DNA of 64,000 nt from CAIVVT01 sp963838205 (GTDB taxonomy: Bacteria > Acidobacteriota > Terriglobia > Bryobacterales > Bryobacteraceae). The DNA lies in assembly GCA_963838205.1 (NCBI GenBank), contig CAWIQF010000015.1:450101-514100 (forward strand). The letters are read 5' to 3'. The notes beneath the pieces are model-generated. The model worked only from the letters and a program-made list of their open reading frames with translations, did not search any database and was not told the origin of the DNA. This document shows positions 54,068 through 63,341 of this stretch, piece by piece (positions within the stretch are counted from its first letter, which is position 1; every line of letters starts with the position of its first letter). Both the position numbers and the translations under genes were made by a program.

Positions 54068-56206
54068 TCAAAACTTCGGCGTCACTCCCAAGTTGAAGAA
54101 CAGGAACGAATAGATATCGGCCGTCGTCTCCAGCGCCTTGGTGGTGCTGCTGGCGCCGTGGCCCGAGCGCGTGTCGATGCGGATCAGCAACGGCGTCGCG
54201 TGGCTGGCCTTCGCCTGCAGCGTAGCCGCGTATTTGAAGGAGTGCGCCGGCACCACGCGGTCGTCGTGGTCGGCGGTGGTGATCAGTGTCGCCGGGTACC
54301 TCACGCCCGCGCGAATGTTGTGCAGCGGCGAGTATTTGTAAATCGCCTTGAACTGCTCCGCGTCGTCGCTCGAGCCATAGTCCGAGATCCAGGCCGAGCC
54401 GATCGTGAACTTGTGGAACCTCAGCATGTCCATCACGCCCACCTGCGGCACTGCCGCGCGAAATAGCTCGGGCCGCTGGTTGATCACGGCCCCGATCAGC
54501 AGCCCGCCGTTCGAGCCGCCATTCACCGCCAGGTGCTGCGGCGACGTGTAGCGCTGCGCGATCAGCCACTCCGCGGCGCCGATGAAATCGTCGAAGACAT
54601 TCTGCTTGTGCAGCTTCATGCCCCCTTCGTGCCACTTCTCGCCGTACTCTCCGCCGCCGCGCATGTTGGCCATCGCGTAAACAAATCCTTGCTCCAGCAA
54701 CGCCAGCCGCGTCGAGCTAAACGCCGGGTTCATCGTGATGTTGAATCCGCCGTAGCCGTACAGCAGCGTGGGATTGGTCCCGTCCAGCTTCAGCCCCTTC
54801 TTGTGTATGAGGAACATCGGGATCCGCGTCCCGTCCTTGCTCATGAAGAACACTTGCTTCTCTTCGTAATTCGCCGGGTCGAAGCCGGGGATCCGCGGCG
54901 CGCGGAACAGCGTGCTGGCCCGCGTGGCGATGTCGTAGCGGAAAATCGTCGGCGGGTAATCCAGCGACGTGAACGTGTAGAAGACGAACTTGTCATCGTG
55001 ATTGCCGCCAAATCCGGCCGCCGTGCCTGGGCCGGGGAGCTGGATCTCGTTCTCCAGCTTGCCGTCCAGGCTGTAGACGTAGGCCCGCGTCGTCACGTCC
55101 TTCAGGTACGTCACAAACAGCTTGCCGCCGGCCGTCGTCGCGCTCTCCATCGCTTCGGGTTTTTCGGGAATCACGTCGCTCCACGGCGCGTTCGGTTTGG
55201 ACGGATCGTACAGCACCACCTTCCCATTCGGCGCACCGTGATTTGTCCGGATCAGGAACTTGCCGCCGGCGTTGTCGATCGGTCCGTACTCGTCGTCGGT
55301 GATCGCGGCCACAATCGGCGTCCACGTCTTTTCGCCCTTGCTCAAATCGCGGAACGACAGCGCGTTGCCCTTCTTCCCCGTGGCCGGGTCCGAGATGACC
55401 AGGAACGCAAAGCGCTCATCCTCGGTCGTCCCGACGCCGTGCTCGCGCTGCGGATGGGCCTTGTCGGCATAGATCAGCTCGTCCTGCTCCTGCGGCGTGC
55501 CGACGCGGTGGAAGTAGACCATCATGTTCTCGTTCTTGGCCGACAGGTCATGCCCGCCTTCAGGCGCCGGAAACCGGCTGTAGAAGAAGCCGTCGCCGAA
55601 CCACGCCGCGCCGGAGAACTTGATCCACTTGAGATGGTCGTCCAGCAGCTTCTTCGTCGCCACCTCCACGACCGACGCCTCCTCCCAGTCCGAGCCGCCG
55701 CTGGACACCATGTAGGTGGCGTAGCGGCCGTTCTTCGAAAGTTCGAGACCACCCAGGCGCGATGTCCCGTCGGCCGAGAACTTGTTGGGATCGACGAACA
55801 CCTCCGGCGTCCCCTCCAGCCCCTTCTGGATGTACACCACGCTCTGGTTCTGCAGCCCGTCGTTCTTGGAGTACACGAAATTATCGAGCTTGCGGAACGG
55901 CGCGCTGTACTTCGGATAGTTGTAGAGCTGCTTCAGCCGTGCCAGCACCTGCTGCCGGTACGGAATCTGCTCCAGGTAGCCGAACGTGACCTTGTTCTCG
56001 GCCTCGACCCACGCCGCGGTCTCCGCCGAACGGTCGTCCTCCAGCCAGCGATACGGGTCGGCCACCTTCACGCCGTGGTAGTCGTCCACCTGATCGCCTT
56101 TGCGCGTCTGCGGGTAGTTCAACGTCTGCGCGGAAGCGGGTATCAACACTCCCAAAGCGGCGGCGGCGAGCGCCAGCCGCGTAATCAGCGTGCGAGTCTT
56201 GAGCAT
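54068..56206 (-). CDS. Prolyl oligopeptidase (S9A family), exported
   Basis: A serine endopeptidase cutting after proline in short peptides. The 712-residue precursor has a signal peptide (LITRLALAAAALGVLIPASA), then the N-terminal KGDQVDDYHGVKVADPYRWLED, a seven-bladed propeller region, and the C-terminal alpha/beta-hydrolase domain. The nucleophile Ser (about residue 566) is in AVNGGSNGGLLIG, the Asp in TADHDDRVVP and the His in DTRSGHGAS. Related periplasmic enzymes occur widely in Gram-negatives. The ATG at 56206 is the one directly before the signal peptide. Confidence 0.93.
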   Translation of the reverse strand: MLKTRTLITRLALAAAALGVLIPASAQTLNYPQTRKGDQVDDYHGVKVADPYRWLEDDRSAETAAWVEAENKVTFGYLEQIPYRQQVLARLKQLYNYPKYSAPFRKLDNFVYSKNDGLQNQSVVYIQKGLEGTPEVFVDPNKFSADGTSRLGGLELSKNGRYATYMVSSGGSDWEEASVVEVATKKLLDDHLKWIKFSGAAWFGDGFFYSRFPAPEGGHDLSAKNENMMVYFHRVGTPQEQDELIYADKAHPQREHGVGTTEDERFAFLVISDPATGKKGNALSFRDLSKGEKTWTPIVAAITDDEYGPIDNAGGKFLIRTNHGAPNGKVVLYDPSKPNAPWSDVIPEKPEAMESATTAGGKLFVTYLKDVTTRAYVYSLDGKLENEIQLPGPGTAAGFGGNHDDKFVFYTFTSLDYPPTIFRYDIATRASTLFRAPRIPGFDPANYEEKQVFFMSKDGTRIPMFLIHKKGLKLDGTNPTLLYGYGGFNITMNPAFSSTRLALLEQGFVYAMANMRGGGEYGEKWHEGGMKLHKQNVFDDFIGAAEWLIAQRYTSPQHLAVNGGSNGGLLIGAVINQRPELFRAAVPQVGVMDMLRFHKFTIGSAWISDYGSSDDAEQFKAIYKYSPLHNIRAGVRYPATLITTADHDDRVVPAHSFKYAATLQAKASHATPLLIRIDTRSGHGASSTTKALETTADIYSFLFFNLGVTPKF

Positions 56207-56325
56207 CACGGGTGAAATTCCTTTGTCATGACCTGGCGATGGTTGTCGAGAGCACGGCGCACGTCGGCGCATCGAGCACTTACGGGAATCGTACCACCGG
56301 CGGCAGCGGAGGCGGCTGCTAACGG

Positions 56326-56508
56326 CTATTGATTCAGGCTGAAAGGCACGTCTATTTCGGCGTTGACTTTCACCGGCTCGCCGTTCAAGATGACCGCCTT
56401 GAAAATCCATTGGGCGATGGCCTCGCGCGCCGCGTCCACGACGGGAGCCAAGCTGGATATGGTGATCGTACCCCGTGCTTTCCCGGTGGACGGCCTCTCG
56501 GCGAGCAT
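56326..56508 (-). pseudogene. Remnant of a TonB-like C-terminal domain
   Basis: The 60 codons end in AREAIAQWIFKAVILNGEPV followed by a KVNAEIDVPF strand and stop, which is the characteristic end of TonB family C-terminal domains (compare ...AVRQWRY.PAILNGQPVEV). No membrane anchor or proline-rich part is present and upstream sequence gives no longer protein, so this looks like the stub of a deleted gene. It sits between the prolyl oligopeptidase and a small membrane-protein gene, both on the same strand. Confidence 0.6.
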
Positions 56509-56536
56509 CGGATTTGTGTTGGTTGCCGCCGACGCG

Positions 56537-56896
56537 TCATGGCCGCCTTCTATTCCGACTCCATTTCAGCGTTATGGCTACGGTTACTACGATCCAACCC
56601 GTAGCAATCAGCAAATCTCCCAACGATATGACCATGCTCCCAACTTGGAAGATGTCGCACAGTGGCGCTAGCAGGGCGTTCTCAAAGGACTGGTGTTGGC
56701 CAAAAAAGGCGGTCGTGTCGTGCACGTTGGGCAGGATGACGGGCATTGAACCATGGTTGAAAAGCAATACGGCCAAATTGCAGGCTATTCCGGCTATTTG
56801 AATTCCTACGCCGAACCTAAGGGTCGTATTGACCGTCCGTCGTGCCTCCCACAGCATTAAAAGGATGATGACTATTTCAAATATCTCGTGGGTCAT
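56537..56896 (-). CDS. Small membrane protein, DUF5317-like (tentative)
   Basis: A 119-residue protein with three or four hydrophobic segments (about residues 3-18, 27-48, 83-105). The stretch ENALLAPLCDIFQVGSMVIS followed by LGDLLIATGW resembles DUF5317 family proteins, whose role is unknown. Codon-by-codon composition here is distinctly lower in GC than the neighbours (for example many AT-rich codons near 56600-56850), which together with the adjacent TonB remnant suggests a locally acquired or decaying patch. Confidence 0.55.
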   Translation of the reverse strand: MTHEIFEIVIILLMLWEARRTVNTTLRFGVGIQIAGIACNLAVLLFNHGSMPVILPNVHDTTAFFGQHQSFENALLAPLCDIFQVGSMVISLGDLLIATGWIVVTVAITLKWSRNRRRP

Positions 56897-56934
56897 TTCT
56901 TCCCCTTCTTGTGGGGTCCAAACGTGAGTCTGCC

Positions 56935-58275
56935 CTAGTATGTCGCAATGACCTGCAGCGGCCCGCCCGACGGGAGGCGCACGAACTCTTTTTCTGCGTC
57001 AAAGTCGCCTGTCGCACGGCCATTTACAGTGGCCGCACGCATCCGCGCCCGTTCGGGATGGCGGAGGTGCAATAGGACTTCGCGCGCGGCCCGACGCTGG
57101 GGTGGATGGATCTCAGCGCGGACGGTCTGATGCGTCACGTCGGATTCGATCCGGCAACTGACCGTCCCGAAGTGCGTCGGTGCTTCACGAATGCCCACGG
57201 TCTTCCCCTGTTGGAGCCAGCTTCGAGCGGTGCCGAGTCCCACGTGCAGTCGGTCCCCTTGTTCCATCACCAGCGCGTCCCGCAGAAGGCGCACCACGGC
57301 CACGGGCGTCCACAGGTGCTGGCGGTCGCCACTCGTCTTCTTCGTTCCCGGTTCGAGCCCGCGCTCCTCGCACCAGGTGTAGAGCGGAGTTCCGTGATTC
57401 AGCGATGAGTAAAGATAGCGCATCGCGGCATCGCCGTTGCCGAGCGCCAGGTGAGTCTCGGCGACGTTGTCCAGTGTGATCCCGACCCACGCGCCGTCTT
57501 CCATCCAACCGGTGTGCACGGGCTGGCCCCCGGCGCTGATCGAATGTTCGATCTTCTTCAGACTCCCCGTGATCAAAGGATCGCCCGGCTCCATCAGCCC
57601 GGCGGGAAACAGCGCATATAACATGCCCCAGCGGCTGCCGCCCCGATTGTCCGGCGAATCGGGAATCCAGCGGTATCCTTCTTCCTGGATGCAGCCAGCT
57701 TGCAGCGAAGCGCGAAGGTCCTGGAGCGCCGATTCGTAGATCTTCCGCAACTCGGTGGCCTCGGCCTGCTTACCGAGTTCCACTGCCGCTTCCGCCGAGA
57801 GCCGGTCCGCAAAGGTCGCCAGGATGTTGTGCGTGTAGAAGATGCCGAAGAAGTCGGACCCATTCATCAAACCGCCGTCGCCCATGCCGCGCGGCATCAG
57901 TCCGCGTGCCGAGGGTTCGCTGGAGGCGCGGGTCTCGCGGCGCTTCGATTCCTGCCATCGCGAACTCGCGGCCATGTGCGGGTAGACCGCCTCGAGATAG
58001 GCGCGGTCGCCGGTCAGCCGATAGTGCTCCATCGCCGCCCAGGCCTTGAACCCGGAGCCGCCCCACATGTGGTGGGCCCAGCCCTTCGGGTCGGCCCACT
58101 CCCCGCTCGGTTCCTGCATATCGATATGAACTCGCAGGCCGTTGGCCGCCTCGCTGGAGTCGCCGGCGGCTCCAGCAAGCGCGAGGCGATCCGAGCGGCG
58201 GTGTCGGGGAAACTGGTCAACGTTCTCATCACCGATCACCTCACCGCGCAATACCTGTTGAGACCCCCAAGCCAT
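56935..58275 (-). CDS. Six-hairpin glycosidase, N-terminally truncated
   Basis: A 446-residue product that corresponds to the C-terminal part of an (alpha/alpha)6 glycosidase: GWAHHMWGGSGFKAWAAMEH, HYRLTGDRAYLEAVYPHMA, DFFGIFYTHNILATFADRLS, DGAWVGITLDNVAETHLALG, TSGDRQHLWTPVAVVRLLRD and a closing beta-domain. The first about 45 residues do not look like such a protein, there is no signal peptide, and the expected N-terminal domain is absent, so the gene seems to have lost its 5' end near 58.1-58.2 kb. It is divergent from the large receptor. Probably inactive. Confidence 0.65.
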   Translation of the reverse strand: MAWGSQQVLRGEVIGDENVDQFPRHRRSDRLALAGAAGDSSEAANGLRVHIDMQEPSGEWADPKGWAHHMWGGSGFKAWAAMEHYRLTGDRAYLEAVYPHMAASSRWQESKRRETRASSEPSARGLMPRGMGDGGLMNGSDFFGIFYTHNILATFADRLSAEAAVELGKQAEATELRKIYESALQDLRASLQAGCIQEEGYRWIPDSPDNRGGSRWGMLYALFPAGLMEPGDPLITGSLKKIEHSISAGGQPVHTGWMEDGAWVGITLDNVAETHLALGNGDAAMRYLYSSLNHGTPLYTWCEERGLEPGTKKTSGDRQHLWTPVAVVRLLRDALVMEQGDRLHVGLGTARSWLQQGKTVGIREAPTHFGTVSCRIESDVTHQTVRAEIHPPQRRAAREVLLHLRHPERARMRAATVNGRATGDFDAEKEFVRLPSGGPLQVIATY

Positions 58276-58304
58276 ACCGTTTAAGGATCTGTCCTCGAGG
58301 GTAA

Positions 58305-58369
58305 CTAATTAAACAAGTATAGCCTGATTAGCATAGGTTCCCGGAGCAGCTAATTGGTCAAGTATAACC
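58305..58369. repeat. Direct repeat upstream of the receptor gene
   Basis: CTAATTAAACAAGTATAGCC (58305-58324) and CTAATTGGTCAAGTATAACC (58350-58369) match at 16 of 20 positions and start 45 bp apart. They are AT-rich islands in GC-rich DNA and lie 165-229 bases before the receptor start, as expected for a regulator's paired sites. Confidence 0.6.
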
Positions 58370-58426
58370 CGCTTTCCCAGCCCAGTTGACAGTCACATTG
58401 AGCAGGTGCCATCCTCAAGAAAATGC

Positions 58427-58454
58427 TTGACACCACCGCAAACGGCGATAGTCT
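58427..58454 (+). promoter_or_regulatory. Putative promoter of the TonB-dependent receptor
   Basis: A consensus TTGACA (58427-58432), a 16-base spacer and TAGTCT (58449-58454), about 80 bases before the GTG at 58534. A second TTGACA occurs at 58385-58390 without a good -10. Confidence 0.4.
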
Positions 58455-58533
58455 GTATGCGGCGGAAGAAGTAGATTGCTTTCGCAAGAATGTCGTGTGT
58501 CCATCAGGGGGCCGACAAGGAGAGGAGTCATGT

Positions 58534-61500
58534 GTGCGTAGGTTAGTCAGATTAACTTATCTCATTATCTTGTTGGGCGGTCTTGCCACAATGCTCGCCC
58601 AGACAACAACAGGCACTTTTGGCGGCACGGTCTCGGATGCCACCGGTGGGCGCGTGGCCCAGGCGGCGGTGACCGCGCTGAATGTAGAAACCGGCCAGAA
58701 ATTCAAGGCAGTCACCACGGATACAGGCGATTTCATCATCGTCCAGCTGCCAACGGGCCAGTATGAGGTCGACGTTGTGGCCAAAGGTTTCAAGACCTTG
58801 TCCCGCAAGGGCCTCACTCTGGATGTGGCCGGCAAGGTCACTCTGGATTTGACGCTCGAGATCGGGTCGATCAGTGAAAGCGTCTCGGTCACGGCGGAAG
58901 CGCCGATGCTGCGCACGCAGGATGCGCAGGTCGGCGACATCATCAACTCGCTGATGGTGGAGAACCTGCCGCAGCTCGACCGCAACGCGCTGGACCTGAT
59001 GAAGTTGAGCGGCAACGTCGCCGGCAATGGCGTGCCCGGCGGCTTCCAGAGCGACATCCGCCTCAACGGTGGCCGCCAGCAGGGCCTCGACGTTCTGGTC
59101 GACGGCAACTCGGTAATACTCGGCAAGGGCCACAACGTCGGCAGCGGCGGCACGCCCACCATGGAGCAGGTTGACGAGTTCAAGGTCATCACCAACGGCA
59201 TCCCGGCCGAATACGGCCGCGTCTCCGGCGGTCTCCTGACGCTGGTCACGAAGGGCGGCACCAACGAGTTCCACGGTCAGCTCTTCGAGTACTTCCAGAA
59301 CCAGATGTTGAACGCCAACTCCTGGGAGTTCAACAACGAGTTGACCTACACGCCGGGCCACAAGGCCCCCGTGGCGGCTTTCCATAACAACGAGTACGGC
59401 TTCCGCGTCGGCGGTCCGGTCGAGGTGCCGAAGATTTACAAGGGCAAGAACAAGACCTTCTTCTTCGTCAACTGGGAGCAGATCAAGAACCGCCAGGCCG
59501 GCAATCCCAAACTGTCGATGGCCGCGACCACGGCCGACAAAAACGGCAACATGAGTGACATCATAGCCAACGGCGCAGGTCCGATGATGTACGATCCCTT
59601 GGGGGACGCGACCTACGATCCGACGGCCAACGCCGGCAACGGCGCCTGGGTCCACACGGTGCTCATGCCGAACAACGGCACCACCGTTCCGGCCGCCCGC
59701 ATCGGCCCCGTGGCGCAGAAGGTCGACGCCCTGATGCCCGCGCCGAACCACACTCCGCAACCCGGATGGACGCAGCAGTATGCCTACATCGGCTATCAGG
59801 CCGACACGACCAACGCCTATCAGTGGGAGACCCGCCTCGACCACATGATCACCGACAACCAGCGCATCACAGTGCGCTTCAACCGCAACAACAGCTCCAG
59901 CGGCAGCTCGGAGTGGTACGACGCCCTCGATCCGCTGACTGGCAGCACCGTCAACCATGCCCTGAACGGCTCGGTGGCCTATACCTTGACAGCGACGCCG
60001 ACCACGGTGTTCGACATACGCGCTTCGGTGATCCACAGCCCCGGCTCGAGCGGTCAGGCCTGGGGGGCGGTCGGCAAGGACGACGGGAAGTGGGGCATCG
60101 ACCCGGTAATGGAGGGGCTCATCAATAGCACGCCGGGCGCCATCGACTACCGCGTGTGGACCTCGAACATGAACGGGTGGGGCGATAACCCGGGCGTGCA
60201 GAGCCAATCGAGCACATCGCTCGACGCCAACACCTCCTACGACCTGACGGCCAGCGTCACCAAGATCTGGAACCGTCACACCATCAAGAGCGGCTTCGAC
60301 ACCCGCCGCATGTACGACAACCACCTGCAGTTGGTATATGGCCCGATCTCCTATCAGAGCCTCGCCACCGAGGTCAGCGACGACAACAACTGGGATAGTA
60401 CCCTCAACCACTCGCCCGACGGCCGCGGCTTTGCCGACTCCTGGGGCGACTGGCTGATGGGCATGGGCGGCGTCAACGTCTCCCAGACCGCCCCGATCAA
60501 CCTGATGAACCGCCAGGGCTACTACGCCGCCTACGTGCAGGACGACTTCAAGGTCAGCAAGAAACTGACCCTCAACCTCGGTCTGCGCTGGGACATGGAG
60601 ACCCCGATCACCGACCGTTACAACCACGTCTATGGCTGGATCCAGGACGCGCCCAGCGCCTGGTCCGTGCCGTCGGGGTATAGCTGGACCGGCGCCCTTC
60701 AGGCGGCCGGCCTGACCGCCGCGCAGATCGCCACGATTCCGACTCCGACGTGGGTGACCAACGGCAAGCTGCCCAATGGCGCCCCCTGCTACATCAAGAG
60801 CCCGACCTGCCCGGGCAACACGCCGTTCGAGTACCACCCTTGGCAGTTCGCTCCGCGCCTGGCCGCCGCCTACCAGCTCAACAACAAGACCGTGCTGCGC
60901 GCCTCCTGGGGCATGATGTACCTCACCGCGACCGGCGACTACTGGAACAGCTACATCACCGACGCCGACCGCGCGTCCGAGCCCTATCCTCCGCTCCGCT
61001 CCCAGGGCGTCGGCGGCACCTACGGCAACCTGGTCGAGAACAACGCGCACCTTTTCCAGCCGAGCGAAATTGTGCCGTTCAGCGACACCAACGCGGCGCT
61101 TGACTACACCGTAGGCGGATTCTACGAATCGGGCGGCACGGTCACCGACAACCACCCGGCCCGCGAGCAAAACTGGAACTTCTCGGTCCAGCGCCAACTC
61201 CCCGGCCAGATGCTGCTCGAGGTCGGCTACAACGGCAACCACTCCGGCGATCTGCCGATCAACGGCTATCCGGTGTCGCCGTTCACGGAGAAGAACCTCC
61301 TGGGACCGTCTTTCCAGAAGCTTTACCAAACGCAGGTTGTCAACCCATTCTCCAGCCAGGAGCAGCCGCTCAACGCCTACTCCGGCGCCACGGTGCCGCT
61401 GGGCACGCTACTGCTCGACAACCCCATCTTCGGCGGCGTGAACATCCAGGGCGTCAACGCCGGCCGCTCGAACTACAACGCCGCCACCATCAAGCTCGAC

Positions 61501-62316
61501 AAGAGGTTCGCGCAGGGCCTCATCTTCCTGTTCAACTACACCTACAGCAAGTCGCTCGATGATGTCGGCAACATCAGCGGCGGCCCGGGCGCCATCGCGG
61601 CCGCGCCGTTGCAGTCGTTCCAGACCTTCGCTTCCGCCTACGGCTACAGCCCGGCCGACATGACGCACCGCTTCAGCTTCTATCACGACTACCAGTTCCC
61701 CGTCGGTCGAGGCCGCCGCTTCCTCGGCACCCCCAAGGGCGTCGCGGGCAAGGTGATCGACTACGCCATCGGCGGCTGGGAGTACGCCGGTATCTGGAGC
61801 TTCCACAGCGGCACGCCGCTGACCTTCAGCTGCCTGCAGAGTAACATCTCGGCCTCGGCCGGCGTGGCTACCCTCTTCCCGGTCGTCAGCGGTGCGATCG
61901 CGAACTCGGCCTTCGGCGGCGATCCCAACAAGCTCCTGGTCTCGACTCTCGACAACATCGGCACCGGCTATAACAACACCACGGGCATCTTCAATCCGGG
62001 TTCGTTCACCGTTCGCCGCTTCAACGGGGCGAACTTCACAGATCCGGAGCCGCTGACGCCGGGCAACATCCCGAACGTCTACCCCTGGATTCGCAACCCC
62101 AGCTCCTGGGGTTATGACGCCTCGTTGATGAAGAACTTCGGCATCGCGCGCGAAGGGAAGATCTACCTCCAGTTGCGCGCCGAGGCATCGAATGTCTTCA
62201 ATATGCGCGGCCTGGGTACCTACAACACTACCTGGGATAGCGCGGGCTTTGGTCTGATCCAAAACTCGGCGCAGAATCCCCGCCACATGAAGATCTCGGC
62301 CAGACTCTTCTTCTAA
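58534..62316 (+). CDS. TonB-dependent receptor with N-terminal carboxypeptidase-regulatory-like domain
   Basis: A 1260-residue outer-membrane receptor of the Acidobacteria/Oar type. The signal peptide is LVRLTYLIILLGGLATMLAQ. A CarboxypepD_reg-like domain follows (GTFGGTVSDATGGRVAQAAV to about residue 110), then a plug domain (VENLPQLDRNALDLMKL, DVLVDGNSVILG, NGIPAEYGRVSGGLLTLVT) and a long beta-barrel with alternating aromatic strands (GYYAAYVQDDFKVSKKLTLN, FLFNYTYSKSLDD), ending in the C-terminal aromatic residue (ISARLFF). The start is the GTG at 58534, with AGGAGAGGAG 6 bases upstream; the frame is open to 58423 but that part is not signal-like. It probably imports oligosaccharides or other large ligands; no SusD-like partner is present. 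Confidence 0.93.
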   Translation: MRRLVRLTYLIILLGGLATMLAQTTTGTFGGTVSDATGGRVAQAAVTALNVETGQKFKAVTTDTGDFIIVQLPTGQYEVDVVAKGFKTLSRKGLTLDVAGKVTLDLTLEIGSISESVSVTAEAPMLRTQDAQVGDIINSLMVENLPQLDRNALDLMKLSGNVAGNGVPGGFQSDIRLNGGRQQGLDVLVDGNSVILGKGHNVGSGGTPTMEQVDEFKVITNGIPAEYGRVSGGLLTLVTKGGTNEFHGQLFEYFQNQMLNANSWEFNNELTYTPGHKAPVAAFHNNEYGFRVGGPVEVPKIYKGKNKTFFFVNWEQIKNRQAGNPKLSMAATTADKNGNMSDIIANGAGPMMYDPLGDATYDPTANAGNGAWVHTVLMPNNGTTVPAARIGPVAQKVDALMPAPNHTPQPGWTQQYAYIGYQADTTNAYQWETRLDHMITDNQRITVRFNRNNSSSGSSEWYDALDPLTGSTVNHALNGSVAYTLTATPTTVFDIRASVIHSPGSSGQAWGAVGKDDGKWGIDPVMEGLINSTPGAIDYRVWTSNMNGWGDNPGVQSQSSTSLDANTSYDLTASVTKIWNRHTIKSGFDTRRMYDNHLQLVYGPISYQSLATEVSDDNNWDSTLNHSPDGRGFADSWGDWLMGMGGVNVSQTAPINLMNRQGYYAAYVQDDFKVSKKLTLNLGLRWDMETPITDRYNHVYGWIQDAPSAWSVPSGYSWTGALQAAGLTAAQIATIPTPTWVTNGKLPNGAPCYIKSPTCPGNTPFEYHPWQFAPRLAAAYQLNNKTVLRASWGMMYLTATGDYWNSYITDADRASEPYPPLRSQGVGGTYGNLVENNAHLFQPSEIVPFSDTNAALDYTVGGFYESGGTVTDNHPAREQNWNFSVQRQLPGQMLLEVGYNGNHSGDLPINGYPVSPFTEKNLLGPSFQKLYQTQVVNPFSSQEQPLNAYSGATVPLGTLLLDNPIFGGVNIQGVNAGRSNYNAATIKLDKRFAQGLIFLFNYTYSKSLDDVGNISGGPGAIAAAPLQSFQTFASAYGYSPADMTHRFSFYHDYQFPVGRGRRFLGTPKGVAGKVIDYAIGGWEYAGIWSFHSGTPLTFSCLQSNISASAGVATLFPVVSGAIANSAFGGDPNKLLVSTLDNIGTGYNNTTGIFNPGSFTVRRFNGANFTDPEPLTPGNIPNVYPWIRNPSSWGYDASLMKNFGIAREGKIYLQLRAEASNVFNMRGLGTYNTTWDSAGFGLIQNSAQNPRHMKISARLFF

Positions 62317-62340
62317 GAGTCCTTTCACCAACGTCCAACC

Positions 62341-62374
62341 AAAGGGGGAGCGGCCAACGCCGCTCCCCCTTTTC
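62341..62374 (+). terminator. Rho-independent terminator after the receptor gene
   Basis: AAAGGGGGAGCGG pairs with CCGCTCCCCCTTT around CAACG, followed by TTTC. It begins 25 bases after the stop at 62316. Confidence 0.92.
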
Positions 62375-62439
62375 TATGTCTCCCTCCAGATTTCTGTTCC
62401 CCGTGCGCATTGTAGACTCAACTCAGCGGTTGCGGCAAG

Positions 62440-62661
62440 GTGCTTTCCAGCGCTAAGAAGCACTTCGTTCAAGGTCATGACGGCAAGGCCAAGGTGATCG
62501 TGAGCAAGATCAGGCGCGGCGAGCTGCAGCCACAGGAGGCGCCGACGGAGTTGATCCTGCGCCACATGGAAATCAAGTTCATCATGCGCAGTCCGGAATT
62601 CCGGCGGGTCGCCGAGATGTGGCGCGAGATCTGTGGGCTCGGCCGCGCTGCCGGGAACTAG
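62440..62661 (+). CDS. Small basic hypothetical protein with an FVQGHD motif
   Basis: A 73-residue product from a GTG start. The frame actually opens after a TAG at 62413 and reads LSGCGKVLSSAKKHFVQGHD, then GKAKVIVSKIRRGELQ. This resembles a short domain (CxCG...F-x-x-GHD-x-K) common in actinobacterial and phage-borne small proteins, here with only part of the Cys motif. No good ribosome binding site is seen. Function unknown; it may be an accessory or mobile-element gene. Confidence 0.4.
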   Translation: MLSSAKKHFVQGHDGKAKVIVSKIRRGELQPQEAPTELILRHMEIKFIMRSPEFRRVAEMWREICGLGRAAGN

Positions 62662-62728
62662 GCTGCTCGACGAGGAACCGACTGGGGCCAGCCGTGTGGC
62701 TGGCTTTCAGTTTTTGGGAGGAAGACAC

Positions 62729-63112
62729 ATGAACGTATTGGGCGGAAGCCCCAGGGTGGAGATCACGATCTCGGTGAACCCGCAGTTTGAACTCCGACTG
62801 GACCACGCGTCCATCCAGAAACACGAGCCAACCGCCACTGACTTCGACGGCAACCGACTGGAGATCGGCCATGTCCAGCTCAGCATCTTTAGTGAGGTGG
62901 GGGAGATCACCACCGGCGCGCTGCTGTTCGTGGAGTACGAGGGGAAAGACAGCCAACCAGAGGTGCCGTGGCGGCTCGTGGTTGTGCCCCGGCAGGCGCT
63001 CGAGCCGCGGGCGGAGGCCATGGGGAAGCTGGTGCTGGCGGAAGGTGGGGAGACGATCAGGAGGAGGGCGGAAGGTGGTTCAGAAGTTCACCGCCGACTT
63101 GTGGATCCGTGA
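62729..63112 (+). CDS. Hypothetical protein
   Basis: A 127-residue soluble protein with no signal peptide, beginning MNVLGGSPRVEITISV. GGGAGGAAG lies 6 bases before the ATG at 62729, which supports translation. The first 90 residues look like an all-beta domain (LSIFSEVGEITTGALLFVEY); the last 30 are Arg/Gly-rich and may be frame-shifted or non-conserved. I do not recognise a family. Confidence 0.5.
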   Translation: MNVLGGSPRVEITISVNPQFELRLDHASIQKHEPTATDFDGNRLEIGHVQLSIFSEVGEITTGALLFVEYEGKDSQPEVPWRLVVVPRQALEPRAEAMGKLVLAEGGETIRRRAEGGSEVHRRLVDP

Positions 63113-63341
63113 TAGGCTTCAACCTTGGACAATGCGGTGAATGAAGCCGGCGGCCCGCACGTGTGACCAGCCGTCCACGGTGATGCTGCAATGTGCGCGT
63201 TAGAAGTGTCCTACGGACACGACCGGTCAGGGTATTCGAGGGCCCAGCGGGCAATACCGAGCAATACGCCGTGGTATCGATGGCAATCTTGGTATTCTAG
63301 GCAACGTAGAATCTGTAACTTGCAGAGTATACTTAGCGGTC

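Noticed and set aside
58552..61329. 925-codon open frame on the minus strand opposite the TonB-dependent receptor
   Set aside because: It is a by-product of high GC and codon bias: the plus-strand receptor has clear domain motifs, signal peptide and ribosome binding site, while the antisense translation is Val/Arg/Gly-rich without any recognisable domain.
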